Source: Hermatobates lingyangjiaoensis (Eukaryota > Arthropoda > Insecta > Hemiptera > Hermatobatidae). From it: DNA of 64,000 nt. The stretch's first letter is position 1. Each line of letters starts with the position of its first letter. Shown here piece after piece: positions 22,856 through 34,300 of the stretch. The DNA lies in contig JAPFBL010000049.1 of the NCBI GenBank assembly GCA_026182355.1, positions 3,738,501-3,802,500 of the forward strand, read 5' to 3'. A model generated the notes under the pieces. It was not told the origin of the DNA. It did no database searches and worked only from the letters and a program-made list of their open reading frames with translations. A program made the translations under genes and the position numbers.

Positions 22856-24205
22856 TCTATATAAATAAAATAATGATTTTGTCTGTAGATTGCTTAGAAC
22901 TGACTCAATTGAAGTTTTCTTTACGTTTCATACATTGGAGAAACCGAATCCACCCTTAGAAAAATTTCTGTCGGTTTGTCTGTTTGTCCGCAAAACTTTG
23001 TCACAAGTAAACTCAGCTACCATAAGACATATAAAGCTGAAACTTTTACAGTAGATTTGTGTAGGTCCAACTTAAAATATAGACTCTGAATTGATAGGAA
23101 ATTCAACCTAGAAGTGAAGTTATGGACGTTTAAAGCAAAAACGTTTGTTACAAGTAAACTCAGCCATCATAAGACATGGCGAGCTGAAACTTTGACACTG
23201 GATTTGTGTATGCCTAACTTAAAATATAGGCTCTAAATAGATTCATAATTAAGTACAGAAACGAAGTTATAGGGCTTTAAGCGTATTTTCCTAACTTCAC
23301 AAACAAGTTTGTTTTGAAAATACACAGGTGAAGCAAGTAGGTATTGTTAGTTGATTTTAATTTCATTGGAGCATATGAATATATTGCGTATTTGACATCT
23401 TTGAAAAAGTGTTTCCCAGAGTTGAGGATGTACTATCTATTACGAATAAATAGTTTTGTAAACGAGCAATTCTCAACTCTTAATACGAACAGGCAGGAAA
23501 AATCAACAAACAAGTTCTTACGCTATATCATACCGAGGAAAGAACTTACAAGTCAGTAAAGAGATTGGATTAGTGATGAAGAAGCAGTTCATTATCTAAT
23601 TGAATTTCTTGACTCTGAATTTATTTCTCCTGGACTGCCTGCTCATGAGTAAAAACTTAAAGTAGGAGAACCAATCATGTTGCAATTTAGTAGCAGTAAC
23701 AAATTTCATGTTACGAAACATGAGTGCCCCAAAACTGTGCAACGGGATACGACTCTGAGTTTGTGCTCTACACAGATATGCCATAGAGGCGGACATAATG
23801 ACTGGATGTGGTATTGGGGGGTCTGTGTGTATACCACACATACCATTGATTCCGAGCCACTGTCTGTTTACGTTGAAATGATTGCAAAGTCCGGTCAGAG
23901 TCTATTTCGCAATGGCGTTAACTAAGTCGCAAAGGGAGACTTCATCTAACGCAGGAATACAAGGTAGCGAAACCAAGTTTTTCTCACATGGTCAAATGCA
24001 GTTTATTTGCTCAAGGGTCAGAGGTTTCAACTCTTTCTTCTACCATGAACCTGAAGGACAGACAGCTAATGTAGTGTATTTAGAGGCATTTGTTTAACAC
24101 TGTAGTAATAATGGTATTTTCTACTGTTCTATAATTTCTAATGACATTTTGGAATACCAAAAATGACGGAACTTCTGACTCCATCAAAGACGGGTACGTT
24201 TGCTA
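22856..24205 (+). mobile_element. Helitron copy 1, non-autonomous, with decayed helicase C-terminus
   Basis: The 5' end is A|TCTATATAAATAAAATAATG (TC start). The 3' end has the stem CCATC/GACGG with loop AAA, then GTACGTTTG and CTAT where CTAG is expected. Inside, + strand frames give ISDEEAVHYLIEFLDSEFIS, an in-frame TAA, KLKVGEPIM and LRNMSAPKLCNGIRL (23712-23756). Then come MQSPVRVYFAMALTKSQRET and SHGQMQFICSRV, ending at a stop at 24097. These are the LPPH-LKVGAPIMLLRN-PKLCNGTRL and superfamily 1 (Pif1-like) helicase motifs V and VI of Helitron RepHel proteins. The Rep (HUH) part and helicase motifs I to III are absent. A 31 base insertion (23677-23707) breaks the helicase frame. It cannot move on its own. 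Confidence 0.88.
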
Positions 24206-24234
24206 TGTATTATATATAACTATAAACTTTTTTT

Positions 24235-24601
24235 TAATTTAATATTTACTTAATAAATACACTGGTAATAATGTAAGGTATGGGACCAGAGTAGCCCAGT
24301 GGCTTACGTGATCGCCGATGACAGTAGTGCAAATGTATTATAAATAAATGTAACAAACAAATATTTTTTTGAATTTAAAATGTGGATAATATAAAAAATG
24401 GTATAAAGTAAAGGGATCTAGCCAGGGTAGCCAGTAGCTTGCTTGCTTGCCGATGACAGTAGTGCAAATGTATTATAAATAAATACAACAAAAATATTTT
24501 TTTTTAATTGAATATTTGCGTAATATAAACACTGGTCATAAAGTAAGGTATGGAGCCAGAGTAGCCCAGTGGCTTGCGTGCTAGCTTTTGACTGGGAGCA
24601 C
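24235..24601. repeat. Three tandem units of about 130 bp
   Basis: Units at about 24235-24370, 24371-24505 and 24506-24601 share AGAGTAGCCCAGTGGCTT, GCCGATGACAGTAGTGCAAA and a T-rich end; the third is truncated. GTAGCCCAGTGG matches a tRNA-type A box and also occurs on the - strand in the SINE near 61750. They lie between two Helitron pieces. Confidence 0.75.
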
Positions 24602-24602
24602 G

Positions 24603-24937
24603 TTAATTAGAACTAACTCATTTCAAGTTTTCTTTACGTTTCATACTTCAGAGTAGCCACATGTACCCTTAGAATAATTTCTGTTAGTCGGTTCGTCCAC
24701 AAAGTATTGCCACCATAAGACATATAAAGCTGAAACATTGATTGTAGATTTGTGTATGTCTAACTTAAAATCTAATCTTTGTATACAGAGGCATTTGTTT
24801 AGCACTGTACTAATAATGATATTTTCTACTGTTCTATAACTTCTAATTGTAGTATTAGTATAATACTATAATTGATATTTTGGAATACCAAGTATAATAG
24901 AATTTTTGATTCCGTCAAAGACGGGTACGTTTGCTAG
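24603..24937 (+). mobile_element. Helitron short derivative (internal deletion)
   Basis: A 5'-truncated start (from AACTAACTCATTTCAAGTTTTC) joins near 24771 directly to the family's 3' tail. The hairpin CCGTC-AAA-GACGG is at 24912-24924 and CTAG at 24934-24937, followed by T, as expected for a Helitron 3' end. The helicase remnant is gone. Confidence 0.8.
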
Positions 24938-26755
24938 TCTTAATATAATATTGAAATTATTATTGAATTAACAAAAGTTTTCAAAATTTTAGTGATAATT
25001 ATAATATAAACGCTCATAATACATAAATAGTCATAATATAGAAGTTTAGGGTCGCCATAATACATCAGTTTAGTCCGTTTATATAGTTAAGTTAAGTAAT
25101 AAACTTAATTAATCTTATTATTTATTAATCATAATAAATAATGCCACAATATTTACATAGTCATGCGCATAACTTGTAATACAGAAGTATTAGTCTTTAT
25201 GTAAGTTGGCATCGTTAGAGTGACAATCTAAATATAAAAGGTAATAATATATTAATAGCCATAACCATAAATCATAATACACAAGTTAAGAGTATTTACA
25301 TCTAAGTTTTCATAGTTAATGTGACAATCTTATTTCATAAATACTCAGTCATAAGCATTTGTCATCCAGGCAAATATATCATCGTTATAGAGACAATTGA
25401 ATCCCAATGTCCCGATGAAATATTTCCTTGGTTTTTGGTATTTTATCAGAATATAGTTTACTGTTTACAATTGCTACTTTCCTTTATTAGATTCCTGTTT
25501 CCTAATAATTTCTGCCATGATTTAAAGCATAACTCGTACTTGATTACTTTATGATTCTTGTGAACAAACTAATTGGCACAGAAAGTCAGCCGTTAAGGGT
25601 GGGCTTTTCTTTTGATAAAATGTTATCAACATTTTGAATTTTTTTTTTCAAAAATTTGATGGGGAAATCCCTGCGTATTCATTAATTGAATTCTTAAAGT
25701 CAAATTCTACTTCTTTTAAAACGCGATCCCATCTCCAAACGCGATTGGGACTTTAATATTTATTATTAACTCCATACCATTTATTTTTCCGAAATAAGTG
25801 TTTGTGTGCAGTTCACCTTCTTTTTGACCACTAGTCCAGTGGTTTAGCAATTCCTACGTGTCTGATACCTGGCTCTTTCAAATAACAGGTTAATTGATTT
25901 GAATGAAACCCTCAGTCACGGTTAGATGGAATGACAAATTTATCAAAAATCCGTCAACCATTTAAAAAATACACTTAAAACCACTATTAGTTTTTTTTAA
26001 AGGCACTTAATGATATATATATATATATATAGGTATCAGTTAAAAAGGCTCATCTCCATTTGAAATATTATTCATCCTTATTATTATTGTGGATTAATGA
26101 GAAAAGTCTACATTTCAAGTATTTTCCAATGCAATTTTTAGCGTTTGTATTGTGGAAACTAATAGCCCCGTGAGAGATATAAAAGTGTTTTTACAGCTTG
26201 AAACCGTAAATTGCGTGAATTTTTGTTGCACACCAGTGTGTCTAATCTCGTTTAACTATAATGTTTTAATGACCCGTTTTTCAGAGTTAATAAATTATGC
26301 TACAGAACCAGTGAGTAACCGCTTTAAAAAAAATATTGTTATATATTTACTCTATTCAAAAAGAATTTACTTATCTTCAAACTCGTTTAGTTAAGGATAA
26401 AATAGTGTAAGAATAAAATGTATTAAGTTTATATCTCTTTTCTTCAATTTATAACTGAGTTCAACAACAGTAAGTTTAACAAGGTAATTTATTCTGTCAT
26501 CAACATCTGGGAGTTTTTTTAGAACACTTAGCAGTTTGCAAACGTCCTATAATTCACACCATTTTTTAGGTAAATTTTATTTTACACACAGAAATACTTC
26601 CTACGGCGTGGAGCATGAGATGTGCTGTAGAGGAGTACCGCATGATGGGAGATCCACTTTATTACCCAATTTGTGATTTTAGACACCATTTTCGTCTCCT
26701 AAACTACTTAATCTGTAAAAAAGACATTTTACAGTTAATATGAAACTAATATTAG
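24938..26755. other. Intron DNA; (TA)n at 26012-26031; partial repeat near 26565-26720
   Basis: No gene recognised. A segment near 26565-26720 shares TGTGATTTTAGA-CCATTTT wording with about 51380-51410, suggesting an undefined interspersed repeat. The open frames at 25321-25554 and 26152-26394 have no similarity I can name. Confidence 0.4.
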
Positions 26756-26761
26756 CCTTAA

Positions 26762-26935
26762 TCTCTCTATATATAAAAATGAATGTATGTCTGTTTGTTT
26801 GTACTCGATAGATTCAAAAACCATACATCCAATCGCCGTGAAAATTTAGGAAATTATTAGGTATATCCCCGGGAAGGTTTATGTAAAGTTTTTTAAAAAT
26901 CAGAGCTGTGGTTCAGGTAATATCTTAACAATATT
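26762..26935 (+). mobile_element. Possible 5' end of a second Helitron-like family
   Basis: TCTCTATATATAAAAATGAATGTATGTCTGTTTG resembles the common insect Helitron/MITE start (TC, then an AT run, then a TGTCTG-rich stretch). It continues with ATCCAATCGCCGTGAAAATT. No 3' end (hairpin plus CTAG) was seen before the next copy begins. Low confidence. Confidence 0.35.
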
Positions 26936-26943
26936 ATAATAGA

Positions 26944-28320
26944 CTAGCAAACGTACCCGTCTTTGACGGAATCAAAAATTCTATTATACTTGGTATTCCA
27001 AAATATCATTTATAGTATTGTACTAATACTATAATTAGAAATTATAGAATAGTAGAAAATACCATTATTAGTACAGTGCTAAACAAATGCCTCTGTATAC
27101 ACTACATTAGCTGTCTGCCCTTCAGGTTCATGGAAGAACAATCAGTTGAAACCTCTGACTATTGAGCAAGTAAACTGCAGTTAACCATGTGAGAAAAACT
27201 TGGTTTCGCTAACTTGAATTCCTGCGTTAGATAAAGTCTCCCTTTGCGACTTAGTTAACGCCATTGCGAAATAGACTCTGACGGGACTTTGCAATCATTT
27301 CAACGGAAACAGACAGTGGTTCGGAATCAATGGTATGCGTGGTATACACACAGACTCCCCAATACCACATCCAGTCATTATGTCCGCCTCTATAGCATAT
27401 CTGTGTGGAGCACGAACTCAGAGTCGTGTCCCGTTGCACAGTTTTTCGGGCACTCATGTTTCGTAAAATGAAATTTGTTACTGCTATAAATTGCAGCATC
27501 ATTGGTGCTCCTACTTTAAGTTTTTACTCATGAGCAGGCAGTCCAGGAGAAAAACATTCAGGGTCAAGAAATTCAATTAGATAATGAACTGCTTCTTCAT
27601 CACTAATCCAATCTCTTTACTGACTTGTAAGTTCTTTCCTCGGTATGATATAGCGTAAGAACTTGTTTGTTGATTTTTCCTGGCTGTTCATATTAAGAGT
27701 TGAGAATTGCTCGTTTACAAAACTATTTATTCGTAATGGATAGTACATCCTCAACTCTGGGAAACACCTTTTCAAATATGTCAAATACGCAATATAGTCA
27801 TATGCTCCAATGAAATTAAAATCAACTAACAATACCTACTTGCTTCTCCTGTGTATTTTCAAAACAAACTTGTCTGTGAAGTTAGGAAAATACGCTTAAA
27901 GCCCTATAACTTCGTTTCTGTACTGAATTATGAGTCTATTAAGAGCCCGTAATTTAAGTTAGGCATACACAAATCCAGTGTCAAAGTTTCAGCTCGCCAT
28001 GTCTTATGGTGGTTGAGTTTACTTGTGACAAACGTTTTTGCTTTAAACGTCCATAACTTCACTTCTACGTTGAATTTCCAAATAATTTAGAGCCTATATT
28101 TTAAGTTAGACCTACCCAAATCTACTGTAAAAGTTTCAGCTTTATATGTCTTATGGTAGCTGAGTTTACTTGTGACAAAGTTTTGCGGACAAACAGACAA
28201 ACCGACAGAAATTTTTCTAAGGGTGGATTCGGTTTCTCCAATGTATGAAACGTAAAGAAAACTTGAAATGAGTCAGTTCTAAGAAATTTACAGACAAAAT
28301 CATTATTTTATTTGTATAGA
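26944..28320 (-). mobile_element. Helitron copy 2, antisense
   Basis: 3' end (on the - strand): stem CCGTC/GACGG at 26957-26969 and CTAG at 26944-26947, followed by T. 5' end: TC at 28319-28320. It holds the same helicase remnant, with the same TAA stop and the same 31 base insertion as copy 1. Length 1377. It is joined directly to copy 3 without any intervening base. Confidence 0.9.
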
Positions 28321-29723
28321 CTAGCAAATGTACCCGTCTTTGACGGAATCAAAAATTCTATTATTCTTGGTATTCCAAAATATCAATTATAGTATTATAC
28401 TAATACTATAATTAGAAATTATAGAATAGTAGAAAACACCATTATTAGTACAGTGTTAAACAAATGCCTCTGTATACACTACATTAGCTGTCTGCCCTTC
28501 AGGTTCCTGGAAGAACAATCAGTTGAAACCTCTGACTATTGAGCAAGTAAACTACAGTTGACCATGTGAGAAAAACTTGGTTTCGCTAACTTCAATTCCT
28601 GCGTTAGATAAAGTCTCCCTTTGCGACTTAGTTAACGTCATTGCGAAATAGACTCTGAGGGGACCTTGCAATCATTTGAATGGAAACAGACAGTGGCTCG
28701 GAATCAATGGTATGCGTGGTATACACACAGACTCCCCAATACCACATCCAGTCATTATGTCCGCCTCTATGGCATACTCGTATCTGTGTAGAGCACGAAC
28801 TCAGAGTCGTGTCCCGTTGCACAGTTTTTGGGTCACTCATGTTTCGTAACATCAAATTTGTTACTGCTATAAATTGCAGCATCATTGGTGCTCCTACTTT
28901 AAGTTTTTACTCATGAGCAGGCAGTCCAGGAGAAATAAATTCAGAGTCAAGAAATTCAATTATATAATGAACTGCTTCTTCATCACTAATCCAATCTCTT
29001 TACTGACTTGTAAGTTCTTTCCTCGGCTTCATATAGCGTAAGAACTTTGTTGATTTTTCCTGGCTGTTCATATTAAGAGTTGAGAATTGCTCGTTTACAA
29101 AACTATTTATTCGTATTAGATAGTACATCCTCAACTCTAGGAATCTCTGGTACCTTTTCAAAAATATCAAATACGCAATATATTCATATGCACAATTGAA
29201 ATTAAAATCAACTAACAATACCTACTTGCCACACCTGTGTATTTTCAAATCAAACTTGTCTGTGAAGTTAGGAAAATACAGCTAAAAGCCCCATAACTTT
29301 GCTTCTGTACTGAATTAATAATCTATTTAGAGCCCATATTTTAAGCTAGGCACACACAAATCCAGTGTCAATGTTTCAGCTCGCTATGTCTTATGGTGGC
29401 TGAGTTTACTTGTGGCAAACATTTTTGCGTTAAACGTCCATAACTTCACTTCTACGTTGAATTTCCAATCAATTCATAGCCTATATTTTAAGTTAGACCT
29501 ACACAAATCTACTGTAAAAGTTTCAGCTTTATATGTCTTATGGTAGCTGAGTTTACCTGTGACAAAGTTTTGCGGACAAACAGACAAACTGACAAACCGA
29601 CAAACCGACAGAAATTTTTCTAAGGGTGGATTCGGTTTCTCCAATGTATGAAACGTAAAGAAAACTTGAAATGAGTCAGTTCTAAGCAATGTACAGACAA
29701 AATCATTATTTTATTTATAAAGA
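28321..29723 (-). mobile_element. Helitron copy 3, antisense, head-to-tail with copy 2
   Basis: CTAG at 28321-28324 touches the TC of copy 2. The 5' TC is at 29722-29723, with A before it on the - strand, as expected for insertion between A and T. It shares the helicase remnant, the stop and the 31 base insertion. Small differences from copy 2 include an extra CGT after the histidine-glycine region and a short repeated ACAAACCGAC near 29590. Length 1403. Confidence 0.9.
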
Positions 29724-30757
29724 TAAACTTTTTACTGTATAACCTGTTTGTTTACATTTTGACTTTAATTGGTAATGGCGGCCGCAGGTAGGTTATTCTT
29801 TATCATAATATTTCCACATGCTTTGTTCAATTATTTTTTCGATACAATGCTTCTTCATAAACAAATACTATTTCATCAAAATATTGTTATTCAAACTTTT
29901 AAGAGACAATTTTGTTTATTGATATAATTTTAAATGGACATTTAAAACTGTGTGAAGTCTTCAAATTGAAATTATTGAATGAAATGTAATGTGATATGGT
30001 TTAGCCTCTTCAACTAACTGGTTCCTAATTGAAACTTTTTGTGGGTTTAAAATTCGTATCATTGTATTTAACAAATAAGACATATCACATTTAATGAGCT
30101 TAGACTTCTTTCAATATTTCTTGATGTATTGTTCGGCCAAAAATATTCTTTTTATTATTTGTTTAATCTAATCTATCAACTTCTAATATTATTAGACAAT
30201 GTGTGCAATTTATAATAATAATCAGTGTCAGATTATATTTTTTTTGCGTAATCTATAATTTTAATTCTGTATTAATTTCGTTTATCTCAAAAAAGTTAAG
30301 TGTAACGGAAGTATAGAAAATTTAAATTGTTTTTATTATATGTAATTTATTATTAGAGTTGGAATTAAATTGTTTCCCGGGTAAGGCCGGGTAGATCAGG
30401 TAGTTAAAACAATAAAAATTTTAAACCTTTTTTTAAAAAAAAGGTAAATTTGTGGAAAAGTTAATTTATGATTGAATTTGGAATCTTTTGAACATGAGAC
30501 TGGTCACATCGTTTACTGTATCCTATTGAAATTAAATACATTCATAGCTCCTTATAAAATTATTATTTGTTTAGTTTTTTGGTGGAATTGCTTAAAAAAA
30601 TTAGTATTATGGGACATCTTGCAAATTCAGAAAATATTTGTTTTTTTCTTAAACTGCATGCATTAGAATATTAAAATTTTACATGTATCATCCAACTAAA
30701 ATTAGTATGCTATGAAAAAGTTCAAAAATTGTGGTCTATTGGAATACCGACATAGAC
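29724..30757. other. Intron DNA, nothing recognised
   Basis: AT-rich, no element identified. Confidence 0.45.
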
Positions 30758-30758
30758 T

Positions 30759-32290
30759 TTTTTTTTAAACTTTATTTTATATATAGTCACAACAACATAA
30801 ATATAACATTACTAGTTAAATGATAAAAAAATATATATACACTTGCACATGGAAGCAGGAGGGAAGAAATAATCCAGCTATTATACTTCCTGGTGTGAAA
30901 ACTAAGGTATAAAAATTAGATTCAATTTAAAATTCACTAGAGTAATTCACACCAATAAGTCCCTTGACCACTTTCTCTTCAGACGTTTTTGGGGATTTAA
31001 TGGAATATTTGTTGAGGAGATGTTTAGAATTAAGGGATTATTAATATTCAAAATATTTTTGTGAAAGGCTTTGTAGCGAGATATTGCCACTTGATTGCAA
31101 CTGTTGAAATCCTGAAGTCTGAACAGATTGTTTGATTTGGTATGTAGAAAGGACAATAAAGAATTTTTCTAGGAATTTTTTATTGAAGAGCTTGTATCCT
31201 CTGGGCATTGCTAGATTTTGTTGCTCCCCATATCTCAATATCGTAAGTCCAAATAGGTATAATCATGGTTTGTATAATAATAGTTAATTGACAGTTGTTA
31301 ATTTTGAACGATTATCAAGTAAGTGAAGTAAAAGACTATAACGGCTGTTTAGTTTTGTTCTTTCCATTTTGGTATGAGGATCCCAAGTAAAACGTCTGTC
31401 AAGGTGCAGTCCCAAGTAGTTGGTGGTAGTAGCTTGAGGGATAGGAATTTCGTTAAGAAATACAGGAGAGCATGTATTCTGCCTCAAAGTGAATGTTACA
31501 TGAACACTCTTCTGTTCAATGATACGTATTCTCCAACTCTTTAACCAGGATTCTAAAATGTTTAAGTGTTCTTGAATATAGTAGGTGGCTGTGTGAGGAC
31601 ACTTATTTGAGAAAAGGATTACCTTGTCGCCAATGAAGTTGGCCAGGACAGAGTGAGGAGATAATGGAATGTCAGATGTGTAAATAAAATAAAGGACTGA
31701 CCCAAGTATGCTTCCTTGAGGTACACCTCCTTTAATCGGAAAAATACGTAAAGAGAAGAACATTCAATGACTTGACTAAAGCGGTGGTTGAGCTACGATT
31801 GCATAATAACATAATACGAATGTGGAAGAATTCTCTTGAGTTTCCAAAGCAACCCAGCGTGCCATATTCTATCAAACGCTTCTGCCTCATCCAGAAAGAC
31901 TGCAGAGCAATACATTTTCTACTCAAGAGCCGAGGAACTGACGTTAATAATGCGATGGCATTGTTAAATCGTGGAATGTTGAGATCTAAACCCGAACAGG
32001 TGAGAGGGAATTAAGTTTTGTGATTCTAAGATTGGATAAAGTCAGCGGAGAAATAGTTTTTCAAATATTTTGAACATTGTAGGTAATAGACTAATTGGAT
32101 GATATGAAGAGCAAGGAGTGGCTTGGGGGACTTTGGTATCATACGTATAACAGAAAATTTCCAAAGGATAGGAAAGTACGTTGTTCTTAGAATGGAGTTA
32201 TATATGTATGTGCGAAATATTATGGCTTTTCGGGAAAGTTGCTTAAGGATTTCGTTTGAAATAAAGTTATACCGGGAGATTTTCCACCCA
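30759..32290 (-). mobile_element. Jockey-clade LINE, 3' half (reverse transcriptase), decayed
   Basis: On the - strand: FDRIWHAGLLWKLK (end of the first catalytic block), FPIKGGVPQGSILGSVLYF, then FIGDKVILF in place of F-ADD (both catalytic Asp positions disturbed). Then follow LNILESWLKSWRIRI, TTNYLGLHLDRRFTWDPH and a WTYDIEIWGAT-type stretch, with a C-terminal RYKAFHKNILN and RLKRKWSRDLL block before the 3' UTR. An A-rich tail (complement of the T run at about 30759-30767) marks the 3' end. Order and wording fit the Jockey clade. Several frameshifts; inactive, antisense in the semaphorin intron. A (CA)n/repeat junction near 32290 marks its truncated 5' side. Confidence 0.85.
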
Positions 32291-32450
32291 CACATACACA
32301 CACACACACACACACACCACAGGCATCATCGAATAAACTTCAGAATACAACTTCTGGGATCTCAAAACATGTAATTCCGTCAAAATCTCGAGAACCATTT
32401 TTTTTACCATCACTATACTTATGCTTTATATGCTTTATCATGCTTTATAA
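32290..32450 (-). repeat. Interspersed (CA)n-linked repeat, copy
   Basis: A (CA)n tract (about 32296-32316) is followed by CAGGCATCATCGAATAAACT, CTCAAAACATGTAATTCCG and TCAAAATCTCGAGA; the same words in the same order occur at 42575-42655. Confidence 0.75.
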
Positions 32451-32813
32451 CTTTTGATAAAGCATGAGATTTCTAACAGATCAGACAGAGTCTACAATAC
32501 AAGATGGATTTTGCATTTGTATGTGTCCCATTTGAAAATAACAACCCTCTTTAATTAATATAACAAAAGTTGAAGTGCAAAGACGATGATCTAACAGCCT
32601 TGGGATTCCTTTCAATCTCCTTGTCTAGCAGCCTGCTAATTATAACCGTTACGAGAATAGTTATAAGTTACAGGTTGGTTAAAAAAATTTACGTTAAAGT
32701 GGCTCATTTAGCTATCCGAGAGTTAATGTGTTTCAACTAAACATTAATTTTAAATATTTAGTTAAATATATTTTATAAAATCACTTAATAAAATAGAAGT
32801 TTGTTTGTTTCAG
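32451..32813. other. Intron 3' end, no element recognised
   Basis: Ends with TTTGTTTGTTTCAG, a good acceptor for the exon at 32814. Confidence 0.6.
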
Positions 32814-32859
32814 GAACATTGTCTACAATATCAGTCTTGCCGATTTCTCAGAAACCCAG
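32814..32859 (+). CDS. Sema1a: Semaphorin exon, 46 bp
   Basis: Encodes RNIVYNISLADFSETQ, a highly conserved sema-domain strand; NIS is a potential N-glycosylation site. Acceptor TTTCAG, donor CAG/GTGAGG. Its first base completes the arginine split with the preceding exon. At 46 bp it would be missed by ORF-based gene finding. The next intron is about 10.4 kb. Confidence 0.93.
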
Positions 32860-33234
32860 GTGAGGTTGATGACTTTAATGAATTATATTTCTTGTATAAG
32901 ATTCTGTGAACATATTTTCTATTTCACAAACCCAGATGAATTATTGTTCAAATTGATCAATCTGATATCCCCTTTCTATTCTTCACTCAGACTGAGGTCG
33001 GAGAACTATTGTAAAATTCAAGAAATCGTAGAAACATTTTAAGACGAACGAACGTTTTTTTTATATGCATATCGACGACTACGGTTATTAAGACAGTCTA
33101 AAGTTATAAATACAAAGTCAAAGTCAAAACAAACTAGGGTTAAGGAAATCGAAACCATGCCTCTATGAAGGAGGCAAGCTCCCTTAGCTACTAAGGCGCT
33201 CCTCTTTGTATTTGAATTAATTTATCTCGTTTTT

Positions 33235-34300
33235 GCTTCACTGTAAGTAAAGTATAATGATCTTGAAAAAAAAATCTATTTTGTCTGTGTATGTGGGTGG
33301 GTTGGTATGTGTTAAAACTTTGGCATTATCATGGAAGTGACGGAAGCAATAAGTAAAAAAATCCTAAGATTTTTTAAACAGCGAAAGATTTTTTTCAATA
33401 AACTGTAGAATTTTTAGCCTATGATGGAATCTGAAAGATTTTAAGCAGGATATAAGCTATACCGTTTGACTGATCAAAATGAAATTATTCATAAAAATAG
33501 CACTTTACACGAGGATGAGCTCAGTTTTTTAACGGTAAACGGCTAATTATAAAACAACAAAATTTCGCTAAAAAATGTACCTAAAATTAGCAATTAATGT
33601 AAAAAATAAAGAATGAATATTACGTCTACACTATAGCCTCATTAATGTACAGACAAACTCAATTGGTAGTCAACCAGTTTGTTATTATATTTGCTTGTAG
33701 TATAGTTGAATGTAAGCCACTCACGATTTTCTTGCATTGATTTTCCAAAAAATCTATAGGTAGTACTGTTTGACAAATCTTAATGAAATTTGTCAGATGT
33801 ATGGTTCTTGGTGTGGAAAGAATACTATTGTTTTTATACATCTACAAATTGCCTGATTTGAGCTAATAAAATTGCCTGATGTCAAAGTCACTTTTTTGGC
33901 GCAAATGATCTGTCTTAGGCAGCACTTTTTTGTCCTGAAATACTAACTCTAGAGTTCTAAAATTTTGCCATGATCATAGAAATCAGAGAAACAATAAATA
34001 AAAAAAATGCAGATTTTTAAAACAAATGAAAAGGTTCTTTTTCTATAAAATGTAAAAATTTTGACTGATGATTCAATTTGAAAGCTTGTGAGGAGGATAG
34101 AAGCCATACCGTTTGACAGATCAGAATGAAATTGTATGTAAAATTAGCACCTTATGTGTAGATGAGTTCAGGGATTATTTTTTAAATCACATTAATAAAA
34201 AGGGGCATTATGGTGCATTTTATGATTTCAGAAAATGTTTTTTAACGCTAAACCGCAATGAAATTTTTCCGAAAAATTCAAAATAAAATTAGCAATATAT
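33235..34300 (+). repeat. Interspersed AT-rich repeat family, two or more adjacent copies
   Basis: Two similar stretches (about 33300-33560 and 33930-34280) share the order 'TTTGGCATTATCATGGAAG', an AAAGATTTTTTTC-like run, 'ATACCGTTTGAC-GATCA-AATGAAATT' and 'GAGGATGAGCTCAG'. The start (GTAAGTAAAGTATAATGATC plus a TGTGTATGTGGG stretch) links them to the (GT)n-associated family at 21290 and 32290. Confidence 0.65.

Noticed and set aside
23344..23559. 71-codon open frame, repeated several times, as a novel host gene family
   Set aside because: It lies inside every longer Helitron copy and leads into the decayed helicase motifs; it is part of the transposon.
27289..28916. + strand open frames within 26944-29723
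   Set aside because: They are shadows of the - strand Helitron helicase remnant.
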